The notes: generated by a model not told the origin, from the sequence alone. Numbered from the stretch's first letter, positions 1 to 7,356 are shown. The stretch is 11,849 bases of DNA from Gemmatimonadota bacterium (GCA_019689775.1 JADGGV010000071.1:1-11849); one strand, 5' to 3'. Numbers and translations: made by a program.

Positions 1-1115
1 GCGTGCGGCCGCGCGCCGCCGTCCGTCCCGCGGGCGACGACGCCGGCGCCGACCGCTCGCTCCGGCGCCGCACCCGGCCGCGCTACCGCCGCGACCGCGG
101 CCACGCGGGCGACCGGCGCGAGCTCGGCCACGGCCGCCGGCGTGGCGACCGCCGCGACCGCGGCCGGCACCGCGACGCCGCTTCGCCCGAGCGGGGGCGC
201 CGCCTCGAGGCGCGCCGGCGCGGCGGCTGCGCCCGCGTCGCGCGGCAGCTCGAGGTGGCCGGGGTCGCGCGCACCCAGCGTGTGCAGCCCCTCCTCGGCC
301 GCGACGCGGGCGAGCACGCGGAACGCCTCCGCATCGTCGTACGAGCCGTCGATGGCGACGTCGACGGCCCGGCCGAGCGTGTGCTGCGAGTGCCGCGTCC
401 AGGTGACGACGGCGCCCGGGCGCGTGCGCCCCTGCTCGTAGAGGTAGTCCTGCCGCGCCTGGCTGCGGAGCCCCTCCACGACGGTCACCTCCCGGCCGTG
501 CTCCGTACGCATCCGCTCGACGACGCGGGCCAGCCGCGCGCGGAGCGTCGGATCGAGGCCGGCGAGGACCACGGGCAAGGGGTCGGTGACGGCCGCGGCC
601 GACGCCGCCTCCGCGCCCGCCTTGCCGGCGGCGGTCCGCGCGCCGGCGGCCGGCCCCGGCCGAGCGGACGACGCGGCGCCGGCGGAAGCCGCGGGGGAGC
701 CGCCGGCCGGCGCCACAGACGGCGCCACGGCGAGCGCCCCGCCCGCGGGCGCCGCCGCCGACCCCACGCCGGGCGCCGCCGCGGCGGCCGACACCCCGGC
801 CGACGCGGTCATCCGCGGACCAGCCGCGTCGTCGGAGCCGCCGAGGGCGGCCGCGCCGTCCTGAGCCGCCTCCCCGTCCTGGCCCGCCGCACCGTCGGCG
901 CCGGCGCCCGCATCGGTCGCCGGTGCGGGTGGGGCCGCGGCGGGCGCGAGCAGCGCGCCGAGCGCGGCGGCGAGCGCCGCGCCGAACGCGGCGGCGGACG
1001 AGTCGCTCGCGGGATCGGCGGACCCGCGCGAGGCGGCGCCGGCGCGGGCCGACCCGCCGGCGTCGGCTGCGGCGGGGGCGCGGCCGAGCAGTCCCGACAA
1101 CGCTCTCGACATCAT
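1..1115 (-). CDS. FliK-position protein with M15 peptidase domain (partial, runs off left edge)
   Basis: This frame is open for 371 codons from ATG 1115 to the window edge, with very high GC3 and no stop. A second in-frame ATG lies at 1112. The start overlaps the preceding motE-like stop (ATGA). Residues 1-180 are Ala/Gly/Pro-rich and probably disordered, as in FliK N-termini. Residues about 187-290 match the M15 (CwlK/Ply500-like, Peptidase_M15_4 type) layout: G215-L-R217-S with Q222 and L225, then G229-R-T-x-P-G-x-x-V-T, S243-x-H245-x-x-G248-x-A-V-D252, and D284-P-G-H287-L-E289. H245, D252 and H287 would be the zinc ligands, D284 the general base, and R217 the substrate-binding arginine. 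The rest (291-371) is again Ala/Val/Pro-rich. The family cleaves peptidoglycan stem peptides (L-Ala-D-Glu or D-Ala-D-Ala type bonds). Position after fliJ and motE suggests fliK. Whether a C-terminal Flg_hook domain follows cannot be seen. The peptidase call is firm; the FliK identity is inferred. Confidence 0.8.
   Translation of the reverse strand, partial: MMSRALSGLLGRAPAAADAGGSARAGAASRGSADPASDSSAAAFGAALAAALGALLAPAAAPPAPATDAGAGADGAAGQDGEAAQDGAAALGGSDDAAGPRMTASAGVSAAAAAPGVGSAAAPAGGALAVAPSVAPAGGSPAASAGAASSARPGPAAGARTAAGKAGAEAASAAAVTDPLPVVLAGLDPTLRARLARVVERMRTEHGREVTVVEGLRSQARQDYLYEQGRTRPGAVVTWTRHSQHTLGRAVDVAIDGSYDDAEAFRVLARVAAEEGLHTLGARDPGHLELPRDAGAAAAPARLEAAPPLGRSGVAVPAAVAAVATPAAVAELAPVARVAAVAAVARPGAAPERAVGAGVVARGTDGGARPH
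85..165. repeat. 18-bp direct repeat, 63 nt apart, inside the M15/FliK-like gene
   Basis: The same 18 bases (ACCGCCGCGACCGCGGCC on the plus strand) occur at 85-102 and 148-165. The period of 63 nt equals 21 codons, so loss or gain of a unit would keep the reading frame. The repeats encode part of an Ala/Val-rich low-complexity tail of the partial minus-strand gene. This is a short coding repeat, not a mobile element. Confidence 0.6.
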
Positions 1116-1687
1116 CTCCCCCCCTGCGCTCCCGCCATCACCGCGCGGGTCAGGCTGGCGGCGCGCTCCGCGCGGAAGCCCGCGAGGATCGCGGCCGCCT
1201 TCCGGTCCGGGAGGTAGCGGAGCACCGCCTCGACCTGGCGATCCTCCAGCTCCTGGAGCACGCGCGCGGCCTGCTCCGGCGGCATCGCGGCGAAGATCCG
1301 GGCGAGGCGCTGGGCGCCGCCGGCGCCGTCGTCGACGGCGGGCGCGCCGGGCGGGGGGGGCGGCGGCGCGGCGGCGTCGCCGGACTCCGCGGCGGCCGGC
1401 GCGCCCGCGGCATCGTCGGGCCGCGGGGACGCCGACTCGACCGGGAGCGCGGCCGCCGCGGCGGCGACGCGCGGGTCCGCCGGCGCCCCGGCGGCTCTGG
1501 CCATCGAGTCCGGCGCCGCCTTCGCGCCGGCGCCGGCCGTGGCCTGTGGGCGGGCAGCGGCCGTCTTCGGTGCGCGGGTCAGCGCCGCGGCGGCCAGCTC
1601 TCGCTTCCGCAGCACGAAGGCGACGCCGACGCCGCCCCCGCCGCCGAGCAAGAGCCCGACGAGGGCAAAGAGGATGATCTGCTTCAT
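1112..1687 (-). CDS. MotE-like / MgtE_N-domain flagellar protein
   Basis: This 191-aa protein has one N-terminal membrane segment (about residues 3-27, followed by RKRE), which would anchor it with the rest outside the cytoplasm. Residues 35-125 form an Ala/Pro-rich linker that includes a six-proline run. Residues 127-180 form a compact helical domain with the pattern of the MgtE N-terminal fold: R-x-F-x-x-M-P-P-E-Q-A-A, then L-x-x-L-x-x-R and K-A-A-A-I-L-A-G-F-x-x-x-R-A-A-x-L-T. This arrangement is typical of MotE in alphaproteobacteria and YlxF-like proteins in Firmicutes flagellar operons; MotE is a periplasmic chaperone for MotC. The start is fixed by a strong AGGAGG four bases upstream of ATG 1687, and by the 4-nt ATGA overlap with fliJ. 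A longer reading upstream to 1891 is rejected because it lies in fliJ. The fold is fairly sure; the exact role is inferred. Confidence 0.8.
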   Translation of the reverse strand: MKQIILFALVGLLLGGGGGVGVAFVLRKRELAAAALTRAPKTAAARPQATAGAGAKAAPDSMARAAGAPADPRVAAAAAALPVESASPRPDDAAGAPAAAESGDAAAPPPPPPGAPAVDDGAGGAQRLARIFAAMPPEQAARVLQELEDRQVEAVLRYLPDRKAAAILAGFRAERAASLTRAVMAGAQGGR

Positions 1688-2151
1688 TCCGCCTCCTGCG
1701 CCGGCGGGCCGGCGCGCCACGTGTGACGCGTGAGGGCGATCTCGTCCATCAGCTTCCGCTCCGCCTCGCGCTGGCCGGCGGACCACGCCACGAGCTGGCG
1801 CGCGCGCAGCTCGCTCAGGAGCTGGCGCTCCCGGACGGCGGCGGCGAGCCGGCGGACCTCGCCGTCGACCCGCGCCTCCGCGGCCGCGCACGCGCTCGCG
1901 GCCGTCTCCACCTTCTGCTGGAGCAGGCCGATGATGTGCGCCAGGTTTTGGAGCTGCCCGGCCGAGCCGGGCGCGCCGTGCGCCCGCGCCATGCGGTCGA
2001 GCCCGGCCGCGTGCACGGCGCTCACCGCCTCGTGGATCCGCCTCGCCTCGTCGGCGTCCTGCCGGGCGGCGGCCAGCGAGCGCGCCACCTCACGCTCGCG
2101 CCACTCGCGCAGCTCGAGGATCTTCTGCAATCGGAACTTGAAGCCGTCCAT
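1684..2151 (-). CDS. fliJ: Flagellar export protein FliJ
   Basis: This 155-aa, highly charged, almost entirely helical protein opens with F-K-F-R-L-Q-K-I-L-E-L-R, the usual FliJ beginning (a phenylalanine and basic stretch leading into a long coiled coil). Family members are about 140-150 aa, so the length is normal. FliJ forms the central stalk of the FliH-FliI-FliJ ATPase complex under the export gate and contacts FlhA. Sequence conservation in the family is low, so the call rests mainly on the N-terminus, the coiled-coil character and the place directly after fliI (17-nt gap). The stop overlaps the next start by 4 nt. No strong Shine-Dalgarno is seen, so translation is probably coupled to fliI. 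A track of codons further upstream (to 2376) overlaps fliI and is not used. Confidence 0.88.
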   Translation of the reverse strand: MDGFKFRLQKILELREWREREVARSLAAARQDADEARRIHEAVSAVHAAGLDRMARAHGAPGSAGQLQNLAHIIGLLQQKVETAASACAAAEARVDGEVRRLAAAVRERQLLSELRARQLVAWSAGQREAERKLMDEIALTRHTWRAGPPAQEAE

Positions 2152-2168
2152 GCGCTGTCGTCCGCGGG

Positions 2169-3482
2169 TCAGATGTCGGCGCGCGCCGCCAGCTCGAGGA
2201 GCCTGGCGCGCGTCTCCGCGAAGCTGGTGTGGTCGTCGGGACGCTGCCGCAGGAAGCCGTTCAGCTCGTCGCGCAGGCGCACGGCCGCGTCGACCAGCCG
2301 GTCTCCGCCCGGCTGGTAGGCGCCGACCGCAATCAGGTCCTCCTTCTCGCGGTACGCCGCGAGCAGCCGCTGGCACGTCTCGGCGGCCCGGCGCTGCTCG
2401 GCGTCGATGATGCGGTCGCGGACCCGGCTCTTGCTCTCCAGCACCTCGATCGCCGGGAAGTGGCCGGCCGTCGCCTGGCGACGGCTCAACACGATGTGGC
2501 CGTCCAGGATGCCGCGCGTCGCGTCCGCGACCGGCTCGTTGAAGTCGTCGCCGTCGACCAGCACCGTGTAGACGCCGCTGATCCCGCCGCGCGCGCCGTT
2601 GCCGGCGCGCTCCAGCAGCCGGGGGAGCGCGGCGAAGACCGAGGGCGGGTAGCCCTTCGTCGTCGGCGGCTCACCGACCGCGAGCCCGATCTCGCGCCAC
2701 GCCATGGCGACGCGCGTGACCGAGTCGACCATGAGGAGCACGTGCTTGCCCTGGTCGCGGAAGTACTCCGCGATCGCGGTGGCGACGAGGGCGCCCCGCG
2801 CGCGCACGAGCGCCGCCTCGTCGCCCGTGGCGACGACGACGACCGAGCGCGCGAGCCCCTCCGGCCCCAGCGAGTGGTCCAGGAACTCGCGCACCTCGCG
2901 TCCGCGCTCGCCGAGCAGCGCGATGACGTTCACGTCGGCGGACGCGTAGCGCGCGATCATCCCCAGGAGCGTGCTCTTGCCGACGCCGCTGCCGGCGAAG
3001 ATCCCGACGCGCTGGCCGCGGCCGAGCGTCAGCATCCCGTCGATTGCGCGCACGCCGGTGACGAGCGGCGAGTCGATCATCTCGCGCTCGAGCGGGGAGG
3101 GCGGCCCGGCCGACAGCGGCACGCGCCGCGTCGGCCCGATCGGGCCGAGCCCGTCGATCGGCTGGCCGAGCCCGTTCAGGATCCGGCCGAGCAGCCCGGG
3201 GCCGACGTCCACGCCGAACTGCCGGCGGAGCGGCTCGATCGGGCACCCCGGCTGGATCGCGCCCAGGTCGCCCAGCGGCATCAGCAGCAGGCCGCGCTCG
3301 TGGAAGCCGACCACCTCCGCGAGCCGCGTCTGCCCGGCGCCGCCGACCTTGATGCTGCACAGGTCGCCGAGCGCGGCCTCGAGCCCGACCGCCTCCACGA
3401 CCAGGCCGACGACGCGCGTCACCCGGCCGTAGACGGCGAAGCGCGGCACCGCGCCCACCCGGTTCAGCAGCGCCTCAACCAT
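2169..3482 (-). CDS. fliI: Flagellum-specific ATPase FliI
   Basis: The 437-aa product is a full-length FliI/YscN-type ATPase of the type III export apparatus. The P-loop G-S-G-V-G-K-S-T is at residues 164-171. The catalytic glutamate sits in G-E-R-G-R-E-V (E192), and the Walker B aspartate in V-L-L-M-V-D-S-V-T-R (D253). A-W-R-E-I-G-L-A (261-268), G-Y-P-P-S-V-F (277-283) and Q-A-T-A-G-H-F-P-A-I (336-345) are all typical. The N-terminal beta-barrel (about 1-90) and C-terminal helical domain are present. It powers or times unfolding and entry of rod, hook and filament subunits, working as a hexamer with FliH and FliJ at the cytoplasmic base. ATG 3482 overlaps the fliH stop by 8 nt. An ATG at 3569 would add 29 out-of-family residues and lies inside fliH, so it is rejected. 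Confidence 0.97.
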   Translation of the reverse strand: MVEALLNRVGAVPRFAVYGRVTRVVGLVVEAVGLEAALGDLCSIKVGGAGQTRLAEVVGFHERGLLLMPLGDLGAIQPGCPIEPLRRQFGVDVGPGLLGRILNGLGQPIDGLGPIGPTRRVPLSAGPPSPLEREMIDSPLVTGVRAIDGMLTLGRGQRVGIFAGSGVGKSTLLGMIARYASADVNVIALLGERGREVREFLDHSLGPEGLARSVVVVATGDEAALVRARGALVATAIAEYFRDQGKHVLLMVDSVTRVAMAWREIGLAVGEPPTTKGYPPSVFAALPRLLERAGNGARGGISGVYTVLVDGDDFNEPVADATRGILDGHIVLSRRQATAGHFPAIEVLESKSRVRDRIIDAEQRRAAETCQRLLAAYREKEDLIAVGAYQPGGDRLVDAAVRLRDELNGFLRQRPDDHTSFAETRARLLELAARADI

Positions 3483-4143
3483 CGGCCAGCGCCCGGTAGA
3501 GGCGCTCGAGCGCCAGGTCCAGGCGGCCGTCCAGGATCCGCTCCCGGCCCTCGACGACGACGCCGCCACGCTCCAGCTCCGGGTCCGGCACCCACGTCAG
3601 CTCCCGCCCCGGCGCGAGCGGCGGCGCATCCGCCGCGGACAGCGCCGACACCGTCGACAGGTCGTGCGGGTTGATCCGGATCCGGAGCGGCTGATCGAGC
3701 GGGAACTCCGCCACCGCGCGGCGGACGAGGTCGGCGACGGCCTGGCCGTCCGTCCGGACCTCCCGCCCGATGATCTGCTTCGCGACCGCGACCGCGAGCG
3801 CGCACAGGTTGTCGTGGAGCGCGCTCTCGCGCTGCGCCTCGGCCACGCGCACCGCGTCGGCCGCACGCTCCAGCGCGCGCAGCGCCGAGGCGAGCGCCTC
3901 GCTCGACTCGCGCCGCGCCGCCGCCACCCCCTCCTCGTAGCCGCGCGCGTACGCCGCCTCCAGCGCCTGCGCCCGCTCCAGCGCCTCCAGCGCCGCCTGC
4001 TCCTCCGCGCCCGGGTCCGCCTCCGCCTCCACCTCGACCTCGACGCACGGCGGCGGCTCGTCCAGCGGCACCGGCACCCACGGCACCGGCGGCGGCAGCA
4101 CCCGCGCGGCCGCGGTGAAGATCGAAGGGTCAGATGAGAACAT
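3475..4143 (-). CDS. fliH: Flagellar assembly protein FliH
   Basis: This 222-aa protein has a Pro-rich, acidic N-terminus (residues 1-45, with a tryptophan at 22). A long helix or coiled coil (46-115) follows, containing A-R-G-Y-E-E-G (66-72), the glycine-spaced pattern usual in FliH. The C-terminal globular FliH/HrpE domain (116-222) includes A-K-Q-I-I-G-R-E-V near 121 and W-V-P-D-P-E-L-E-R-G-G near 184. FliH dimerises, binds and restrains FliI, and tethers it to the C-ring and export gate. ATG 4143 has a good GGAGG five bases upstream and overlaps the end of fliG by 14 nt; the stop overlaps fliI by 8 nt. This supports tight stoichiometric coupling in the operon. Family sequences diverge, but context and the C-terminal motif make this secure. 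Confidence 0.93.
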   Translation of the reverse strand: MFSSDPSIFTAAARVLPPPVPWVPVPLDEPPPCVEVEVEAEADPGAEEQAALEALERAQALEAAYARGYEEGVAAARRESSEALASALRALERAADAVRVAEAQRESALHDNLCALAVAVAKQIIGREVRTDGQAVADLVRRAVAEFPLDQPLRIRINPHDLSTVSALSAADAPPLAPGRELTWVPDPELERGGVVVEGRERILDGRLDLALERLYRALADG

Positions 4144-5164
4144 CGTCGCCTCCGGAGGAGATCGTGATCTCGCCCGCCTCCTCCAGCGCGCGGACCAGCT
4201 TGACGATCGCCGCCTGCGCGGCGTCGACGTCGCGCACCTTCACCGGCCCGAGGAACTCCATCTCCTCCTGGAGCGTGCCCAGCGCACGCTGCGACATCGA
4301 GGAGAAGATCTTCTGCTTCAGCTCGTCGCTGGCCGCCTTCAGCGCCATCGCGAGCTGCTTCATGTCGACGTCGCGCATGACGCGCTGGAGCGAGCGGTCG
4401 TCCAGGCGCACCAGATCCTCGAACACGAACATCAGGTTCTTGATCTGCTCGCACAGCTCCGCGTCCTGCTGCGCGACGGCGTCCATCAGCTCCTTCTCGA
4501 GGCTCGTGCCCACGTGGTTCAGCACCGCCGCCACCGCCGCCGGCCCGCCCGACTCCGTCAGGTCCTGCGAGACGGCGAGCCCCGACTCGCTGCCGAAGGA
4601 GCGCTCCACGATCTGGAGCACCTCCGGCAGCACCTTCTCCATCTTCGCCATGCGGTAGAGCACTTCGCTGCTGAGCGTGGTGGGCAGCTCCTGGATCATC
4701 GCGGCGGTGCGCTGCGCATCGAGGTGCGCGCAGATCAGCGCGATCGTCTGCGGATGCTCGTTGCGCAGCAGCGTGGCGACCTGCTGCGGGTCCGCCTGCT
4801 TCAGCTTCGTGAAGCCGACGGTGTCGCGGAGCTGCGCCTCGATCCGCTTGAAGACGATCGCGGCCTTCTGCGCGCCGAGCGCCTGCTCTAGGATCTCCTT
4901 CGCCTTGGTCACGCCGCCGGACGCCAGCGTCAGCGCCGCCGTGCCCGTCTGCTCCCATTCCTCCAGGACCGCCTCGGCCAGCGGGAGCGGGATCTCGTCC
5001 AGGCGCGCGATCTCCAGCGAGATCTCCTCCAGCTCGTCCTGCGAGAGGCTCGACGTGATCTCCGCCGCCGCCTCGGGGCCGATCACCGACAGCAGGATCG
5101 CCGCCTTCTGGCGACCCGTCAGGTCGCCGATCGTGAGCGTGCGCGGATGGTAGCCCGTCGACAT
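4130..5164 (-). CDS. fliG: Flagellar motor switch protein FliG
   Basis: The 344-aa length is typical. The N-terminal domain (about 12-100, beginning with the T-G-R-Q-K-A-A-I-L-L motif) binds the FliF tail. The middle domain carries the signature N-E-H-P-Q-T at 135-140 and a G-G-x-x-x-x-A-x-x-L-N motif at 206-216. The C-terminal domain begins around M-F-V-F-E-D-L (245-251) and holds the charged torque helix (D255, D256, R257, R261, R264, D265, D267, K269), ending in the usual R-D-V-x-x-A-Q-A-A-I-V segment. FliG links the MS ring to FliM and is the rotor partner of the stator. ATG 5164 follows the fliF stop by one base and has AAGGA six bases upstream. The 3' end overlaps fliH by 14 nt. Nothing is missing or broken. 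Confidence 0.97.
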   Translation of the reverse strand: MSTGYHPRTLTIGDLTGRQKAAILLSVIGPEAAAEITSSLSQDELEEISLEIARLDEIPLPLAEAVLEEWEQTGTAALTLASGGVTKAKEILEQALGAQKAAIVFKRIEAQLRDTVGFTKLKQADPQQVATLLRNEHPQTIALICAHLDAQRTAAMIQELPTTLSSEVLYRMAKMEKVLPEVLQIVERSFGSESGLAVSQDLTESGGPAAVAAVLNHVGTSLEKELMDAVAQQDAELCEQIKNLMFVFEDLVRLDDRSLQRVMRDVDMKQLAMALKAASDELKQKIFSSMSQRALGTLQEEMEFLGPVKVRDVDAAQAAIVKLVRALEEAGEITISSGGDDVLI

Positions 5165-5165
5165 G

Positions 5166-6629
5166 TCAGTCCTTCATCCACGCCCGGATCACCCGGGCCG
5201 CCATGGCCGGCTGCTCCGCCGCGAAGGCGATCTGCCGCAGCGACGGCGCCGTCAGCGCCGGGTGCGCCGGCTGCGGCCCGGGCTCGGGCGCGTCCTCGGC
5301 CGCCGGCAGCTCCGCCACCGCTTCGGCCGGCGCCTCCCGCGGCGGACGCAGCGCGCCCAGCACCTTCAGCGCGATCACGAACGCGAGCAGGATCCCCAGC
5401 GCCATGAGCGCCGGGCGCTGGAACTCCTCCAGGCGCGTCAGCAGGTCCGGCCTGTTCGCCGTCGGCGCCGGCGCGGGCGCCACCGTGAACGGGATCGAGA
5501 CCACCGAGATCGCGTCGCCACGCGTCGTGTCGATGCCGACCGCGTTGCGCACCAGCGCCTCGACGCGCGCCAGCTCGTCGGCGGACCGCGGCTGCGGCGC
5601 GCCGCCCCGCTTCGCCGCGGGCCGGTCGTTCAGCAGCACGGCCACCGTGAGCCGCTTGATCGTGCCGATCCCGCCGGTCGTCGTCTCCGTCCGGCGCGTG
5701 ACGTCGTACGTCGCGCTCGTCGCGGTCGATGCGGCACCCGGCGTGTTCGGGCCCGGCGTGATCTCCGTCTTCTCCTCACGCGTCGCGACCTGCGCGTCCG
5801 GATCCACGCTCTGCACCGTGCTCTCGACGCGGTCGAAGTTCAGCATGGCGGCCACGCGCACCCGCACGTTCTCCGGCCCCACCACCTGCCCGACCAGCTC
5901 CTCCGTCTTCTGCTCCAGGTAGCTCTCGACCTCGCGCCGCAGCGCCAGTTGCCGCTTCGTCAGGCCGTCGCTGCTCCCCGGCGCGCCGCCCGACAGCAGG
6001 TGCCCGGCATCGTCGAGCACGGCTACGTTGTCCGCTTCCAGCCCGTCCACGCTGCTCGCCACCAGCGACGCGATCCCGTCCACCACGTCCGCCGACGGCC
6101 GCGCGCCCCCCCGCGTCCGCACCACCACCGACGCCTGCTCCGGCCGACGCTCGTCGCGGAACGGCGTCGCCTCCTGGAGCGCCAGGTGCACCTGCGCCGC
6201 CTCGATCCCGCGCATCTGCGAGATCGTGCGCTCCAGTTCGCCCTCGAGCGCGCGCCGGTAGTTGACCCGCTGCGTGAAATCCGTCATCCCCCACGACGGC
6301 TGATCGAACAGCTCGAAGCCCGGCCGCGCCTTCGACGGGTAGCCGTCCTTCGCCAACAGCACGCGCGCCTTCGCCAGATCGGAATCGCGCACCCGGATCT
6401 CCGCCCCCCCCTTCTCCAGCCGGTACGCGATCCCCGCGTCGTCCAGCTTCGGCGTCACCTCCGCCACCCGGTCCAGCGGCATCCCCGGGAAGAGCGGCAC
6501 CCACTCCGGCGCCGACGCCCACCGCGCGAAGCCGAGCACCGCCAGGATCGCGGCGACGCCGACCCCCACGACGAGCAGGCGACGCTCGCCTCCGAACCGC
6601 TCCACCAAGGCCCGCAGCTTCTCCGGCAT
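5166..6629 (-). CDS. fliF: Flagellar M-ring protein FliF
   Basis: This 487-aa protein forms the MS ring in the inner membrane. It has a first transmembrane helix at about 18-35 and ring-building YscJ/FliF-type motifs at 38-215, including L-A-K-D-G-Y-P (92-98), F-x-x-x-x-W-G-M-T-D-F (105-118), N-Y-x-R-A-L-E-G-E-L (123-132) and A-x-V-H-L-A-L (145-151). The FliF C domain spans about 240-385, with a Thr/Pro-rich loop at 285-315. A second transmembrane helix lies at 406-426, followed by a cytoplasmic tail ending P-A-M-A-A-R-V-I-R-A-W-M-K-D, the FliG-binding motif. The length is slightly below the common 520-560 aa, mostly from a short loop and tail. ATG 6629 lies 12 nt after fliE; its ribosome site is weak. 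A run of eight G residues (6404-6411) falls at codons 73-76. Confidence 0.97.
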   Translation of the reverse strand: MPEKLRALVERFGGERRLLVVGVGVAAILAVLGFARWASAPEWVPLFPGMPLDRVAEVTPKLDDAGIAYRLEKGGAEIRVRDSDLAKARVLLAKDGYPSKARPGFELFDQPSWGMTDFTQRVNYRRALEGELERTISQMRGIEAAQVHLALQEATPFRDERRPEQASVVVRTRGGARPSADVVDGIASLVASSVDGLEADNVAVLDDAGHLLSGGAPGSSDGLTKRQLALRREVESYLEQKTEELVGQVVGPENVRVRVAAMLNFDRVESTVQSVDPDAQVATREEKTEITPGPNTPGAASTATSATYDVTRRTETTTGGIGTIKRLTVAVLLNDRPAAKRGGAPQPRSADELARVEALVRNAVGIDTTRGDAISVVSIPFTVAPAPAPTANRPDLLTRLEEFQRPALMALGILLAFVIALKVLGALRPPREAPAEAVAELPAAEDAPEPGPQPAHPALTAPSLRQIAFAAEQPAMAARVIRAWMKD

Positions 6630-6641
6630 CGTCGCCCGTCG

Positions 6642-6950
6642 CTAGCTCTGCATGTTGATCACCGCGCGGTACGCGTCGGTGAGCTTGTTCCGGATCTCGA
6701 TGAGCGCATCCAGCGCGATCCCCGCCTCCTCCGTCGCCGCCATCACCTGATGCAGCTCCACCGGCTCCCCGCGCAGGAACGCCGCGATGCTGTCGCGCGC
6801 CTGGTCCTGAAGCCCCGACACCTCGCCCAGTGCCCGCTTCAGCGTGTCCGCGAACGAGCCGCCCCCGCTCGGTCCGATCGCCAGCGGTCGCAGCCCGGTA
6901 TCGCCCCCGATCGGCAGCCGCGCGCCGATCCCGGTCAACGGCGTCGCCAT
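6642..6950 (-). CDS. fliE: Flagellar hook-basal body complex protein FliE
   Basis: This 102-aa protein has the normal FliE size. The C-terminal half carries the family signature G-E-P-V-E-L-H-Q-V-M-A-A-T-E-E-A (61-76), then V/I-R-N-K-L-T-D-A-Y (86-94) and the terminal M-Q-S. The N-terminal 30 residues are Gly/Pro-rich and variable, as expected. FliE is the first axial protein, joining the MS ring and export gate to the rod. ATG 6950 follows the TAG of the upstream small gene by a single base and has no clear Shine-Dalgarno, so it is probably translated by coupling. It lies directly before fliF, the standard order. Confidence 0.96.
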   Translation of the reverse strand: MATPLTGIGARLPIGGDTGLRPLAIGPSGGGSFADTLKRALGEVSGLQDQARDSIAAFLRGEPVELHQVMAATEEAGIALDALIEIRNKLTDAYRAVINMQS

Positions 6951-6951
6951 G

Positions 6952-7296
6952 CTACACCGTCACATCCAGCCGACGGCCCCGCGCGATCGCCTGCTCCGCC
7001 GGCGACGCCGTCCGCGGCCCGTACGTCAGCGGGCCCGCCGCATGGAACTTGGCGAAGAACGCCCGCTCCTCCGTCGTCAGCACGCTCCACAGCTCCGGAT
7101 CCGTGCCCGCCGGCGCCTCCGCCGGCACCGCGCTCGCCGCGCTCGGCGCGCGCCGCGCCTCGGCCGCGTGCGCCGGAGCCGCGGTCGCTCGCTCCGCCGG
7201 CGCCGGCGTGCCCCGCCGCTCGCCCACCCCGGCGGGACGGACCGCGGCCGCCTGCGTCGGCACCATCGGTGTGAGATTCACGTTCTGGATCGACAT
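6952..7296 (-). CDS. Small unrecognised flagellar-operon protein between flgC and fliE
   Basis: This 114-aa product is not recognised. Residues 1-64 are Ala/Pro-rich and likely disordered. Residues 65-93 look like a folded or conserved patch: D-P-E-L-W-S-V-L-T-T-E-E-R-A-F-F-A-K-F, followed by G-P-L-T-Y-G-P. The C-terminus ends G-R-R-L-D-V-T-V. There is no signal peptide or membrane segment. ATG 7296 has GAGGGG at a suitable distance; the stop is one base from the fliE start, which supports real translation within the operon. In most bacteria flgC is followed directly by fliE, so this is an insertion into a conserved pair. Possible roles include a FliE/rod chaperone or export-gate adaptor, but the sequence gives no proof of either. 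GC3 and spacing argue that it is a true gene. Confidence 0.75.
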   Translation of the reverse strand: MSIQNVNLTPMVPTQAAAVRPAGVGERRGTPAPAERATAAPAHAAEARRAPSAASAVPAEAPAGTDPELWSVLTTEERAFFAKFHAAGPLTYGPRTASPAEQAIARGRRLDVTV

Positions 7297-7356
7297 GTCC
7301 CCTCGGTCGGTGTTCCTTCGCCCCGTCGGATCTCAGGTCCGGGCCGTCCGCTCGCC

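Noticed and set aside
3..1726. Long plus-strand frames (3-1217 and 923-1726)
   Set aside because: They are antisense to the M15/FliK-like and motE-like genes. Their translations are Arg/Gly-rich without motifs, whereas the minus-strand frame shows a complete enzyme signature.
5163..7274. A 703-codon plus-strand frame opposite fliF and fliE
   Set aside because: It is rich in Arg, His and Pro with no domain, and antisense to well-recognised fliF, fliE and the small gene. It is a product of GC-rich codon bias.
7297..7356. Possible separate promoter in the 60-nt gap between flgC and the small gene
   Set aside because: No -24/-12 or -35/-10 pattern and no hairpin with T-run were found. It is treated as an untranslated spacer within the operon.
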